A stretch of 64,000 nucleotides of DNA from Absidia repens (GCA_002105175.1 MCGE01000005.1:62001-126000), one strand, 5' to 3'. Shown: positions 45,990 through 58,649, counted from the stretch's first letter. Numbers and translations: made by a program. Notes: generated by a model not told the origin, from the sequence alone.

Positions 45990-46619
45990 ACATAAATAAT
46001 TTTAACTGGTCAATGAGAGAAAGGTTGGAACATACGCCCTTTGATCATGGCCAAAAGATGAAGTGACGGATGGCGGTTCTCCTTATGCGTAATCATCAAA
46101 GAACTCAATTGATATTGTATAAAAAATTGACGTGGTAAAAGGAAAGCGGTGAGAGTGGAAACCCGTCATCTTTTTGTTTTCAATGAGCCACATGCTCATG
46201 CCAAACAGATGGTGTGGCTAGAGCGAAAAAAAAGCTTGATTATTTTTAAACACATAAAAATACCAAAAAGCTTTGACATGTAACCCAAAACAAACAATTT
46301 GGGTGTTTTGTATGAAAAGTAGTGCATTCTATTTTTACAATTATAGTGAGAAGAATATGTAAATCTTTTTTTTTTTTGTCGCTCTGTAACAAAAACGAAT
46401 CGTGGCTTACAGTTCGTCATGTGGTCCTTCTTGACTTCTCCTACATATGCAGAAGTGTCCATAGGGCAAAAAACTGGAACTAAAAATAAATTTACCTAGA
46501 GGGTAAGCGGGACTTCAAATTTCGATTTTTGTTTATAAAAAAGGTACCACTTCCTTGATTTTCTATATTTCTTTCTTATCCATTATCATATACTTATTTC
46601 TCTTATATTATATTTTACA
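44725..46619. other. Gene-free spacer with many poly(A) tracts
   Basis: Five poly(A) runs of 12 to 30 nt lie in 500 bp (45491, 45591, 45660, 45902, 45957). They are separated by more GC-rich unique pieces. A perfect palindrome TGTGTTTCGAAACACA is at 45930-45945. Close to 46535 a TATA-like TTTATAAAAAAGG lies about 85 bp before the zinc-finger gene start. Confidence 0.45.
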
Positions 46620-47480
46620 ATGAATCAATTTGGAATTCTGGATGCTTACTCATCTCCTTGCCCATGGGATGAAATACTCAACACCACTGGTTACAAGGAC
46701 TTAATGACGACTTCCTATTATCCCAGCCCTGACGCTTCAGTTTGCATGAATGACACCTGTTATAATGGCACTGGTCCTACTACAATGTCTTCTTCCTTGT
46801 CACCTCCTGAATCTGTATACTCGTATTCTGGGCCAGTGAACATGATGATGCCGATTGCTTCAACTAGTACCAATGAATCCCCTTCTTTGATGATGATGAT
46901 TCCTCCTCTACAAGAAATGGAATTGGTGCTTCCCCCTATAGATTTACTGGATCAATTCATCCAACATCACGAGCATGTCTTATCTTCATCCAAGTTTTAT
47001 TACCCTTCTTCAAATGGCACAATGGTAACTCCTTCAACACCTAAGTCCCCTTCACCAAAAACAACAAAAAAAGCGGCAGCACGAAATTCATCCACTCAAC
47101 CTCGACAAAAGCGATCACACTCTAGTAAAAAGGACGGTATTAGCAAAAAGAACCTGCCGATTCAGTATAATTGCCAACACCCAGGATGCGGAAAGACCTT
47201 CAATCGACCTTACAACTTACAATCACATATGCGAACGCATACTACGGATCGGCCTTTTGGGTGTACAAACTGTGGACGTCGATTTGCTCGTCAACATGAT
47301 CGAAATCGTCACGAAAAGTTGCATTGGGGGATCAAGCCGTATTCGTGCAGTCAGTGTCACAAGTCATTTGCAAGGATGGATGCTTTGAATCGTCATCTCA
47401 AGGTGGAAAATGGTTGCGGTGGTAGTGGAAGTGATGGCATTCTGCAGCAACAGCCTCTCGGTCATCAAGTGATGGTGTGA
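46620..47480 (+). CDS. C2H2 zinc-finger transcription factor, Crz1-like
   Basis: Intronless, 286 aa. The N-terminal 150 residues are Ser/Pro/Met-rich and disordered, followed by a basic region ([20 protein letters not shown]) likely to be a nuclear signal. Two canonical C2H2 fingers and a third ending His-x3-Glu-x2-Cys cover about 182-265. Finger 1 is of the [19 protein letters not shown] type, finger 2 contains [16 protein letters not shown], and finger 3 contains [16 protein letters not shown]. The RPYNLxSHxRTHTxxRPF and FARQHDRxRHExLH blocks are those of calcineurin-responsive Crz1 factors. No convincing PxIxIT calcineurin-docking motif is seen, so control by calcineurin is not shown. A TATA-like box lies about 85 bp upstream. 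Confidence 0.88.
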   Translation: MNQFGILDAYSSPCPWDEILNTTGYKDLMTTSYYPSPDASVCMNDTCYNGTGPTTMSSSLSPPESVYSYSGPVNMMMPIASTSTNESPSLMMMIPPLQEMELVLPPIDLLDQFIQHHEHVLSSSKFYYPSSNGTMVTPSTPKSPSPKTTKKAAARNSSTQPRQKRSHSSKKDGISKKNLPIQYNCQHPGCGKTFNRPYNLQSHMRTHTTDRPFGCTNCGRRFARQHDRNRHEKLHWGIKPYSCSQCHKSFARMDALNRHLKVENGCGGSGSDGILQQQPLGHQVMV

Positions 47481-48225
47481 TCTTCTACGGTATACATGCG
47501 TAGTCGATCTTTTATTATACCCCAAACCTCTTTTATTGTACTTTATGTTTTACATGCCCCACCCTTTATATATCTTACATACATAGATGGTTTTTATTTT
47601 AGTTAGTTGACATACAGTATCATATCATCTATTCATCTACATATTATATGTTTCTTTTGTTATTGTAAATAGACCACTTCATTCTTTATATATATATATA
47701 TTTATTTAAAAATAAAACAAAAATTTCTTCACTTTTTTTTTATCATCATCTTCTGTACATCAACTTGAAACATCACATCCTTTTTTTTTTTTTTTTGATG
47801 TGGCGGGAACTGTGGTTTTTTTCATTCTCAGCCTTTTGCCTTTTGGTATCAGGTGTCTTTTTCACCCTCTCAGTATCCTTCACCTGTGGTGCCACCAGTA
47901 ACGGATCTTCCGCTCCTCTATCCCAAAAAGGGGTTGGATCCAAAAATCAGCTCGTGACTAAATACGGCAGGTACCACGGATTTTTTTTTAGGTGCATCGT
48001 AACCCAACGCTACCAGCCCTCTTGTCTTAAAAATAAACCATCAAAATCGACTATTCTGTCTATTAATTCATTCTATCATTGTTCAAAACATCATCATTCG
48101 TTTTTTATTATGATACAATATATGACATAAATAAGAATAAATACTAAAATACTAAATTGCACGATGGTCTAAACTAAAGGAAAGTGAGATCTATGATAAT
48201 ACATATATATATATCGCTAAAGCCA
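47481..48225. other. 3' flank between the convergent zinc-finger and methyltransferase genes
   Basis: AT-rich with AATAAA-like signals near 47710 (plus strand side). The open frame 47765-48130 is hydrophobic and poly(T)-derived and is not taken as a gene. Confidence 0.45.
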
Positions 48226-49421
48226 TCAGGAAGAGGGTACTTTTCTTGCAGCATAAGCATACCAGGTTAAAACGCTGTTCGCATTCACAGATTGAGCCAC
48301 TACCATTTCTACACGATGTCGATAGTCATCGAGTGACAATCCCATAGCTGGGGCCAACACAGTTGCCATTTCTTCAAATCGATGTAAAATGAAGGCTGTA
48401 AAAGCTTCACCCAATTTTCCACTAGACCCTAATAATGATAATAATAATAATAATAATAATAATAATCAGTGTTCACATATTATCCATCCCCCTATAATTC
48501 ATAAGATGCTTACTTACCATAAAACACCTTTTTCGTCAATGATTGAATAACTTGGAACTCAAAGCTTGATAACTGAGGTCCCAATTTTGTTGCCCGATCT
48601 GTGTCACGATTCAAAGATGTCATAATGCCCCGAACTAAGGAAAGAGGATGTGTGTGTTAGCGGTGAGTATGAATAGTGCATGCAGTTATTTCTTTATTTT
48701 CATTTCGCACCTGTATCTGCAAATGATTCGATCATCACCGTTCCCGACGGCTAGAAGGATAAAAGCGAAAAAAAAAATAGGTGAGCAGCAATATCCAATG
48801 ACCCTATTTTGTTTTGTTTTTTTCTTACCCGATCACAATACTCTATGATATGTATGATACCGCCTGGCTTCAATACGCGATGAGCTTCTTCAAAAGTACG
48901 CCGCCAACTATCATGGTCCATAAATGTGTTCTGAGCCCTTAAATTTACCACATCCACTGATTCGTCCTTCAAAAGAATCCCATCTTTGACCACATTCGCG
49001 ACTTGAAAATTGACATTGGGGAGAGGTGGAAGTCCGTCTGGTAATCGATCCATACTGGTATCAAAACCAATAAACTGACAATCAGGAAATTGGGTGGCCA
49101 TTTCCTATCGTATAAATGATAATAAATCCTACAAAAATCAGTCATTTATTACATATAAAAATAAAACAAAACAAAAAAACCCCTCCCCTTTATTTTTTAT
49201 TTACCAATATCCAGAAACCATGGCCACATCCAATTTCAATGACATAGGCATTCCTGGTAAATTTTGGTAAGACCAGTGATAAAACGTTCCTATGAAAGGG
49301 AGAGAGATAATGGTCAGTATAGTCACCACAAATACTGTAATATTTCTTGTTGGCTTACGAAGCAAAAAGTTGTTTGAGAGCAAAGTGTAACTACCAAGAC
49401 AAAAAAAAAAGGGTCAAAACC

Positions 49422-49458
<37 letters not shown>

Positions 49459-49603
49459 AGGATATGAAACGATGATACATACCCCATGATCAGCATCTTC
49501 AGCTTGCCAGTTTTTGGGTAAAAAGAAACTGTTGGATTGAAGACCGGCAAAGATAGGAGGTCGAGCAACAGGAACACTGGATATCTGCTGTTGTTGTTGT
49601 TGC

Positions 49604-49635
<32 letters not shown>

Positions 49636-49917
49636 CTGCTGATGTTGTTGTTGTTGCTGTTGTTGTTGTGTATTATGCTGATGTTGTTGATGAATTGAAT
49701 GCTGTTGCTTTGATAAAGATGAGTGGCTGGAGTCATTAGTGGTAGTGGATCCCGAAGTAGAAGGTCGAATAAATGATGACTTTGGTTTGAGTGATTGCTG
49801 ACCAGGTATTCGTCCTGAGGTTGATATTTGTGATCCCGAATTATTGATAGCTGCCGAGCGTCGATGCATGGAACTGATAGAGGGTTCCTTTGCTCGTTTT
49901 GACTGACTAGATCCCAT
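48226..49917 (-). CDS. SAM-dependent methyltransferase with N-myristoylation motif and poly-Q tract
   Basis: Exons on the minus strand: 49917-49483, 49390-49359, 49289-49205, 49104-48829, 48750-48711, 48634-48518, 48428-48226; 1188 nt, 395 aa. The protein starts MGSSQSKRAK, which fits the myristoylation rule (Gly2, Ser6, basic residues after) and resembles the Src N-terminus. A disordered segment of about 120 residues contains a long Gln/His tract. The class I methyltransferase domain follows: motif I VIEIGCGHGFW (about 172-182), CQFIGFDTS (acidic strand-2 residue), DVVNLRAQNT, and LKPGGIIHIIEYCD (post motif). A helical C-terminal part ends WYAYAARKVPSS. The substrate is unknown. An (AAT)n microsatellite lies in the last intron (48431-48469) and a poly(A) run in intron 1. 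Confidence 0.88.
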
Positions 49918-51430
49918 AATAAGGTCAGAAAATAATAAGAATAATAATAAAATAAAGTAGATGACTGTGTGAATAGAAACGGAAAGGGAAGCGAAAAAAA
50001 TGTGGTCAATACTTTTTTAGCGTTGTAATTCAACTCCCGCCAATTTTTGGATGGCACATCCAATGTAATGATACATAATGAAACACTAACATGTAGTGCG
50101 TTGAAGCTATGGTATTTTATAACCAGACAAAGTGGTCATCGCAACCCAATTATACATAAAATTGTATTTTATTATTAATTAAGCAAATACTTAACTAGAA
50201 CAACGACGGAAGTGTTTACTTATAAATACAGTGGGGATATCAGCATCTGCATTTTTTATATATCCACCTTCCTACATATAAATATCCGTACCTGGTCTCT
50301 TCTTTAACTATACTGTCAAAAGCCCCATAAATTGTTTCCAGGAAAAAACATTGTTCCCCACTCATATTGGTATGACTATCCTGTAGCAAGACATCTACTT
50401 CCTCGTCCCCAAAAAAAAGTTACAAGAACTTCTGGCTACAATGTCCCTTTTTTGCATCTTCTTATTTTACCACTCACTCATGAATATGTCCGTTTTTTTT
50501 TTTTTTTTTGCTTTGAATCAACAAGTGCTTCGGGTAAGTTTTTACCCAACTTTAAGCAGACAAAGAAGTTTTAGCTGTTATGGACAATACTACCTAATGA
50601 TAAGTATCTACTACTGCTCTCCTTTTTCTTTTGATCAATACGGTGTATTTTAGCAAAAATGTGAAGGAAACCTTAATTGTTATCACCAGCCGTCCTGAAG
50701 CACATTGCTCAGGGCACTTCCGCTATATCCTTGTCCACCCCCAATTTCAAAAACGATTTTACGCCATGATGGAAACATTTTCACGCTTCTAAATCCATGT
50801 CAGGGAAGCGGTTGCTGAAGTGTGGTTTTGATAGAATTAGATATTCCTGCTGTTTTGCACCTTAGTAGGCGGTCCATTGGGGCTCGACTGGCTTCATTTC
50901 CGGTTTTTTTTTTTGTTTTTTTTTTGTATTGCACCACATTCAAAAATAAAATAAAAAACCGAATATATAGATATGTCCATTCTGGCGGAGGCTATTCTGA
51001 TGGCACGGTCTTACTGATTTATATAAATGGTGAAAGTGCAATAAACCCACCTTTCACATCAAATGATGTAGAACTGGAAACCAGTCAAAAAGGCTCTTAA
51101 TCGGGGGGTTAATTTACAGTCGTGGGTACACAAACAGATATTTTAATAAGATGCTTTTACATGGGAAAAAAGCAAGCGTTTGTTAGGAACCCTCAGACAA
51201 TTGCCGCAATACCACTTTTGTTTGCTATCTAGCGGGCCAAAGATGGTCAATGAAAAGGCTATAAATTATTGAAGCAATGGGGCTGGTTTTAAACTAAAGA
51301 GAGGGAATTCACTGTAACGAAAAATTTAATAAAGGCAGAATGAGTGATATTGAAGGGACATTTGTTATTAAATATCACAACAGCCAACTCTTATAAAAAA
51401 ATGGTAACGGAGTAAAAAAAAAAACAAAAA
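49918..51430. other. Spacer, no gene supported
   Basis: Promoter side of the methyltransferase gene, then AT-rich DNA with poly(T) runs at about 50493 and 50906. The frames seen are short and low in complexity. Confidence 0.4.
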
Positions 51431-51830
51431 GGATTCTATTGCGCATAACATAAATAGAGCCTAATGGGACATTTTCATTGAAGTATGTAAAAAGAGACAT
51501 ATTTTATTCAGATATTGATACAAACTATGGACAAACTAACACTAAGCTAAGCTAATAAAGACTCCAAAAAGCCAACTAATGGTGGTCCTAAATCCTAGAT
51601 GCAAAATGAAAGGGTTTCCCCATGCATCTTGTAATCCCTGAGCTGAATCCGCTTCTAAACTAGTCCTGACACTAATCTAAGTCCAATATGACCTCAAAAA
51701 AGTTGAATGATGAAGAAAAATTGAAATGAAAAAAAAGAAAGAGAGCAGAAAAAATAAAATAGGGGGAAAGAAAAAATTAAATACTTCACGTGTGCTGGGT
51801 TTGAAGTTTCCCTCTCGTTTGGGACTTTAG
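51431..51830 (-). repeat. Dispersed repeat family R1, copy 9
   Basis: Near complete reverse copy: GGATTCTATTGCGCATAAC, ATTTTCATTGAAGTATG, TATTTTATTCAGATATTG, CTAAGCTAAGCTAATAAAG, AAAATGAAAGGGTTTCCCC, TCTAAACTAGTCCTGACAC, a purine-rich tract, then CACGTGTGCTGGGTTTGAAG (head, B-box-like on the minus strand). Confidence 0.85.
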
Positions 51831-53264
51831 GGTTGGGCGGCTGCATCATTTGTTTCTTCTCAAGACAGCCGCACCCTTCCTTTTACACCACCCCGCCTTC
51901 CCCCTCATTCTACAAGCCGCTATATTGTGAAGTTCCACTTCCTTTTAAAACAATTATCATGGATACCCCATACAAGATCGACCACAGGATGGTTTTCGGC
52001 GCAACATGGACCACTCTATCTGGAAATAGTTTAGTTTATCCTATTCATTGTAGAATAGAATGCCACTCAGAATAAAATAATTTATACTATTTACTTAAAC
52101 TAGCTTATATTAACGTTATGTTCATTCAATAACAATAAGTACAACCCTCATCTCATTATGTATGTTAAACCCACCAGTGCTAGTTCCAGTTTTCTCTTTG
52201 CTTGCCCTATATACATATATATATATATGCCACTATGCTTTAATTTAATAAACAAAAAGCGTTTAATTCAATATATATTGCAACCTTATTGTGTATGATG
52301 CATTTGTATTTTACTCATTTATCTATTTTTATTATTATTGGGTTGGTTTGCTCATCGAGAGTCTTTGACCTGGATCGTATGATTAACATTATAGCTCACA
52401 TCATTTACAGAGAAGAAGTCTAACACCAAATGACAAATCATAATTCGTCCGTAGTACTCTCCTCCTTCATCCCATTTTAAACATCATTGATAATTGTGAC
52501 ACATAAATATCTCGCAAAAGCCTTTATTGGGTAATGATAATAATTCTAGAACTATACTAACAATGACTAAACGATGAAGGATGAAAGTATAGCAAATGGG
52601 AAAAAAAAAAAGTTTTTTCTTTCTTCTTTTTTTATTGATGGTGATAAGAATCAGAAAATCAAAATATGGACGGTACTAATAAACTAGCTAAGCTAGAGAT
52701 AATTGAATGGCAATAACACCAGTACAAATCATTACCCGATGGACACAACATTGCTTGGTATTGATTGCTTGATTGCATTGTTGCTTGATCTTCCTTGGTT
52801 GGTCTTGATTAATTTGAAAACACCAACATCAGCATTCAAAAGGGGGCGTGAGTATTTGATATAGGTAGCAGCAATACAAAGAGTTTCTTGGCACCGTGAA
52901 CATTATGGACTATAGTTGCATTTTCCTTTCGAATTTGACTTGATATAGAATTATTGATCTTCTAAGGTAAAAAAGAAGAGAAGAGAATTATTGGCATATT
53001 AGTGCAATTACTGGATATATTTTATTGAAGCAGAATTGGTAGATACTGAAGTTCAAGAAGGGTTTCATTCTAACAAGGATTTTAAAGGAACGTTCTACTG
53101 GACGGGTAAAGAATGGTTAACACTAATCTAAATAAATGGTTGTAAATTAGAAGCTTATATATTGTACAAGGCATGATAAAGACTAAAAGGTGTCTTTTTT
53201 TTATTGAAACACAACAAACAGTCAACACTAATCAAACGGATTGATGTTGATATAAAATCGGAAT
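51831..53264. other. Spacer between two R1 copies
   Basis: No gene seen. At 52735-52800 an imperfect GATTGCTTGATTGCATTGTT / GCTTGATC repeat occurs. A microsatellite-like (AT)n lies near 52215. Confidence 0.4.
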
Positions 53265-53610
53265 CTATTGCATAAGGCATGAAAAAGACTACTGGAATAT
53301 TTTTGATTGACGGATGTGAAAGAGATATATTTTATTTAAATGTGGATACGAACTATGTCAAACTAATACTAAATTTAGCTAATGGAGGCTCCAAAAAGTT
53401 GGCTAAGGTGGTCCAATCCTGAATCCAAAAAGAACGGGTCTCCCCATGCATGTTGCAATCCCTGAGCTGAAACTCCCTCTAAACTAGTCAGAACTAAACT
53501 AAGATCTCTATAAACCTCAGAGAAGTTGAATAGGGAAGAGAGAGAAAAAAAGAAGAAAAAAGAAAAATGGGGGGGGGGTAAATAAAAATCCACACGGGCG
53601 GGATGTGATT
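53265..53610 (-). repeat. Dispersed repeat family R1, copy 10
   Basis: Reverse copy: AATCTATTGCATAAGGCATG, ATATTTTATTTAAATG, ATCCTGAATCCAAAAAG, TCTCCCCATGCATGTTG, CTAAACTAGTCAGAAC, purine tract with a G10 run, then CACACGGGCGGGATGTG (head). It is flanked upstream (53050-53240) by a related but diverged segment. Confidence 0.82.
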
Positions 53611-54306
53611 TGCGATTATTTTTGTAGGTACAAAAAAGGCAATCTCCCCTTTTTTTGCTTCTTATTTTTTTTTACACACTCAACATCATGTCGCAGCAGT
53701 AACAATGTGGTTCTCTTCTCCAGACAGCAACCACCACGATATAAGAACGGCAGTCTGGTACTTCTCCTCTAATGATGAATTTGGAGTCACCGTTTAGAAA
53801 TTCCCCCTAGTATAGTGTATTCTCCTTCATTATCGAATAGCTTGGCACTCACCATCAAATGAGGAACCCTGTTTATTCAGATTAAATATGACACATTAAC
53901 TACCCTATATATTTCAAAGAAACAGAATGTCAATAGTATGATATGACCCAGTAATGATATAATAAATCATGTGAAAACCGAAAAATTCATTTGATCAATA
54001 GTCAGCTTTCCATCTTGCGAGATGGTGGGATTCTAGGTGCTTACATTAAAGGAAAATTGACAAAGATACATATTAACGTATTCATCATATAGTTCTCCTT
54101 TTTTGCATTATTTTACATACTATCAACATAGTATTACTTTTTTTATCCAATCACTGAAAGCTAATGAGAGTATCCCAATCCAACTGCGCAAGCCACTTCC
54201 GTACAACTTTTTTTATCTCCGCAGCAGCTTGCTTGTTTTTTTCTATTAAAAAAGAAAATCGAGCATCTTTTTTTTATTCTTTCTTTAGTTTCTTTTTATA
54301 TCGAAT
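53611..54306. other. Promoter-side spacer of the eIF1A gene
   Basis: AT-rich; poly(T) and TTTTTTATTCTTTC runs in the last 60 bases are typical of the leader of a highly expressed fungal gene. No other feature is clear. Confidence 0.4.
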
Positions 54307-55096
54307 ATGCCCAAGAATAAAGGAAAAGTAAGTGAATACTGTCTCATGGAGCGACCACAAAAAAAAAAAAAAAAAAAAAGGGGGGGGACTAGCGGAAGGG
54401 GAAAGAGGGTGAAGGAGATAGAAACCAACAAAACCTTCTTTAAACGATACCACTACAGTATTAACGAGAAGTACCTTTTTTTTTTCCTATCATATAGGGT
54501 GGTAAAAATCGAAGAAGAGGAAAGAACGAAAACGAAGACAACAAGCGTGAACTTGACTTCAAAGAAGAAGGCCAAGGTAATAATACTGATCATTAAAAAA
54601 CGCAAAATGATGATGATTGAAGATTTGTTAGATTGGCGTATAACTGACTTTGGAGTTTGTTTATTACCCCTCAACAATAGAATATGCTCAAGTTTTGAAA
54701 ATGCTTGGAAACGGGCGGCTGGAAGCTCAATGTTTTGATGGCGTTAAACGATTAGCACATATCCGTGGTAAAATGAGAAAGAAGGTGTGGATCAATCAAG
54801 GTGATATTATTTTATTGTCTCTTCGTGAATATCAAGATGACAAGGCTGATGTTATCCAAAAGTACACTCCTGAAGAAGCACGTCAACTCAAATCATATGG
54901 TGAATTACCTGATACTGCCAAGATCAATGAAAATGAAACCTTTGGTGGTGAAGAAGATGATGAAATCGAATTTGATTTCGATATTGACGAGGTAAGAACT
55001 CCCCTCCCATCTCGTCTTTACTCATATATTCAATATGGATTCATATGCTTCGGTAAACTCATTTTCTTTTTTTTTTTATTATTGTCATAGATCTAA
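54307..55096 (+). CDS. TIF11: Translation initiation factor eIF1A
   Basis: Exons 54307-54327, 54498-54576, 54681-54991 and 55091-55096 give 417 nt and 138 aa, the family length. The basic N-terminal tail ([19 protein letters not shown]) is followed by the OB-fold: [59 protein letters not shown]. The C-terminal helix and acidic tail ([17 protein letters not shown]) come next. It binds the 40S A site and acts with eIF1 in start-codon scanning. The last coding exon holds only ATC TAA, so the final Ile is added across an intron. Intron 1 contains poly(A) plus poly(G) homopolymers. Confidence 0.96.
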
Positions 55097-55664
55097 ATCA
55101 AGCCATTGTTTCCCCCTTCATATAACTCATTTTATTCATTCCCACTCATTCCCTTCCCGTCCTCTATTTTTATCATTTACTGTTTGTCTTTTATATATAT
55201 ATTTATATTACACATTCATTATCAATCTTTGGATTTTCTAAAACCATTCTACATCATATATATATATATTTACTATCTTTAGTCACCAATCACCCATTTT
55301 GTGCATTACTTCCTTTCATATTCAATCTATGTACTGTATATGGAAAAATAAAATAGTGTCGTTTTTTTATTTATATATTTATGAATTTAATGATTTGATC
55401 ATTATTATAAATAGTGGGGAAAGGGCAAATATATATGTGTGTGTTGTATGATGGGTTGAAAAGAGTGAAATCATCACGAGCATGGCAGGGCGAAGCGATT
55501 TCCCAAACCGTAGCGTATATAGCTTTACTTTATGCGATGCGACCAAGTGGAAGGACAACGGACTTTGAATACTTATAAAAAATTTTCAGGTCTCGATTTT
55601 TTCTCTGTTTTCCCCCCTTTGTTCTTTCTTTCTCTTTTTAAAACTACTCTATCCTTCGACAACA
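55097..55664. other. eIF1A 3' region and bystin promoter
   Basis: AT-rich after the eIF1A stop, with AATAAAATAG at about 55346. The 60 bases before the bystin start are pyrimidine-rich (TTTTCCCCCCTTTGTTC). Confidence 0.45.
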
Positions 55665-57407
55665 ATGGGAAAAGACGCCACAAAAACCACCAAACGGGCT
55701 TCACGTCATGATCCCTTACATGCACAACTCGCAGATAATCCTGAACACGGTATGCGGAAAGCTACCCGCCAAAAGTTCATCGATCGCAATAACATGGAAG
55801 ACAATGACGAGGTAATCTATCCATAGACAAGGATATTTGAATGTGACTAATACTCATTTGAACTTTATACGCGTATGTATCTGATGGTTTATAGGAATAT
55901 TTGGATCCAAAGTTATCCAAGAAAATTTTGAACATCGCCAGACAGCAGCAAAAGCAGATCGAAGAAAACCGTGAGGACGACGAAGAACAACCGTAAGCTA
56001 CATATAATACATGGCAGATTCATTAGATTGCTTATAATCTTTTTCTGTATCTTTTTTTCTTCCTAATGCATAGTGTGAGAAAATCTGACTTGAAGAAGAA
56101 ACTCAATGCCGGCAGCAATAACAAAGGCGCCTATCCTTCGGGATTCAATCCTAGCGACGATGAATTGGACGAAGCGGATATGTATGGTGAATACGAAGAA
56201 CTGGAAATCGATGAAGAAGATGCAGGTGTCCTTGACAAATTTATGCCAAGCGCACCCAAGGAAAGACGCACTTTAGCTGATATAATTATGGATAAAATCA
56301 ACGAAAAGAACGCCGCCGACAAACGGAAAGCTACTGGGGATGAGGGTATGTAACTAAAAGAAAGGGCGCAAAACCACATGACAAATATAGATTAACTGAC
56401 ACGTTACTCTTTTTATTTTATCAAAGACGAAGAATATACTCTATCTCCTGCGTTGAATCCAAAAGTTGTGGAAGTCTATACAAAGTAAGTACTACGCCAT
56501 ATACTGAAATTGGACATTTGCGTGGGCGATATTTTACTCATAATCATGATCTATACCTTCGTTTTTAGAGTAGGACAGCTGTTAAGCCGATACAAATCTG
56601 GAAAGCTACCCAAGGCCTTCAAAATTATTCCATCATTGAACAACTGGGAAGAAATCTTGTACATTACTGAACCCGACAACTGGTCCCCTCATGCTACTTA
56701 TGAAGCTACACGAATGTTCGTATCGAACTTGAAGGCGCAACAAGCTCAACGATTTTTCTCTTTGGTATTACTGGATCGTGTACGAGAAGACATTCAAGAA
56801 AACAAGAAGCTGCATTACCATCTCTTTTTGGCGCTAAAGAAGGCACTCTACAAGCCCGCAGCCTTCTTCAAAGGTATCCTCTTCCCTCTTTGTGAATCTG
56901 GCAGCTGTACTTTGAAAGAGGCGTCCATCCTTGGCTCTGTCTTGACGCGCGTGTCGATTCCTGTGTTACATTCTTCCGCAGCATTGCTTCGTTTGGCGGA
57001 TATGGATTATACCGGTCCCAACAGCTTATTCATCCGTATCTTATTGGACAAAAAATACGCATTGCCTTACAAGGTTGTCGATGCTTTAGTCTCTCACTTT
57101 GCTCGGTTCCAAAATGATCCTCGTGAAATGCCTGTGTTGTGGCATCAATCCCTGCTGGTCTTCACACAAAGGTAAAAAACACTCAATCCCTTACCGCTCT
57201 ATTCCATGATTCACCTTTTTTTTTTTTTTTTAATGCAATGATTCCAGGTACAAGCAAGATCTGGTTCCTGAACAAAAAGATATCATACTTTCTGCGGTCA
57301 AGAGCAAATTCCATCCTGGCATTGGTCCTGAAATCCGCCGGGAACTTGTACATTCCACTGCTCGTGATGATGTTATGGACATGGATGATGTCATGATGAT
57401 TGATTGA
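55665..57407 (+). CDS. ENP1: Bystin/Enp1, 40S ribosome assembly factor
   Basis: Exons 55665-55811, 55895-55992, 56074-56345, 56427-56484, 56569-57171 and 57248-57407 give 1338 nt and 445 aa. The N-terminus is charged ([16 protein letters not shown], then acidic stretches [12 protein letters not shown]). The bystin domain starts around 190: [87 protein letters not shown], and [20 protein letters not shown] near the last junction. The tail is acidic ([10 protein letters not shown]). Enp1 is a component of the 90S and pre-40S particles, required for 20S pre-rRNA processing. It sits 568 bp behind eIF1A on the same strand. Confidence 0.96.
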
Positions 57408-58019
57408 TGGAAACCCAAAACTGGTTTGAACTAGTATTAGCATCAGCTTGTTTTATTTCTATCATTATCATTCCCCCTCTCGCTCTCTCTCATGCTCCTC
57501 CGTCATCAATCTCTATTTAGCATAGCTCTACATTATACATACTTTTCTTCTCATAGTTACATATTTAGTTTTATACTTGTCGCTTCCTTTCGCGTCTTAT
57601 CATATATTATATCTTTTATTGTTTTATTGCTACTATATTCTTCAAATAAACATACGCTTTTATACTTCGACCTTGTGTTATCTGAATGTGCAAAATGGGA
57701 TGGATATTGTGTAAATAATGTCACGTAGAAGTTGTTAGTTTTCAACTGTAGTAGGAATTACGTTTATATGTCTGAAAAAAAAAAAGAATCTTTTGAAAAT
57801 CTTCGACTTGTCAGGAATCGGGGGTTTTTATTGAAGTGTGGATTTTGATGGGATGGGCTTAGATGACTCCGCCACTACGCACTTTGGTGGACAGCCCCTT
57901 CGGCGCTCAGTGAATTGGGAATATGCAGAAAGGAATCATGGGTACTGCTAATATTGATACTCCGTCCACGTGCTTTCATATGAATTTTTTTAGTTTCTTT
58001 TAAGCTTCAATGTGGTAGT
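57408..58019. other. 3' flank of the bystin gene
   Basis: No gene. A GC-richer patch at 57870-57910 (CTCCGCCACTACGCAC, GCCCCTTCGGCGC) stands out from AT-rich DNA and recalls, without clear identity, the GC hairpin at 20704. Confidence 0.35.
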
Positions 58020-58260
58020 GGTATTTGTGGGTTGGTATTGAAACTGGAATCAGATACATTTTCAAAAATGCTATAGAGACATAATGTGGAAATCCTTTTA
58101 TTTTTGGATTCGTGATCTGGCATACCGCTATTAGATTAGCCGTATTTTAGAAAGGGGTGGCATGGAACCGTCATTAGTTCAACTTGGTATTAGTTTGTCA
58201 CAGTTTGTGCCTACACTGGGTGAAATATGTATTGTCCCTATTAATATTACTCCCTCTGTT
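58020..58260 (+). repeat. Dispersed repeat family R1, copy 11 (diverged)
   Basis: Forward copy with ATTTTCAAAAATGCTATAG, TGTGGAAATCCTTTTATTTT, TTGGATTCG, CCGTCATTAG, and GTGAAATATGTATTGTCCC at the expected spacings; clearly older than copies 7 and 9. Confidence 0.6.
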
Positions 58261-58618
58261 ACAGCATTTGTTATGTCAAACGTGCATACAAATAGAAAAA
58301 AAAAAAAAAAAAAAAACTGGATGTGTGAGTGTGTAAGAACCAGAGACGGTTTGAATATCAAGTGTGAAAAAAAAGCCACCGCAGAGTCTTTTGTTATTTC
58401 TCCCTTTACATTTTATACTTGTGTGGGTAATATAGAGTAATAATGGTGGAATTGTATTATTTGCGAAGCTATAATTCAATTTCAATTTTTTAAAAAAAAA
58501 TTGGTATTTTCCATGAGCTGCCCTCTTTATAAAAAAATGCCCGTTCCCTATTTAAGTGCGTCTAACTTATATATGATCCAGGGATACCAGAAATAGAAAA
58601 CTTGAAAAATTCGAAAGC

Positions 58619-58649
<31 letters not shown>

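Noticed and set aside
47765..48130. 121-codon hydrophobic frame after the zinc-finger gene
   Set aside because: Begins in a poly(T) run coding Phe; likely 3' flank.
54307..54738. Uninterrupted 143-codon frame at the eIF1A start
   Set aside because: Reads through a GTAAGT donor and poly(A)/poly(G) intron. The spliced model gives a full-length, conserved eIF1A.
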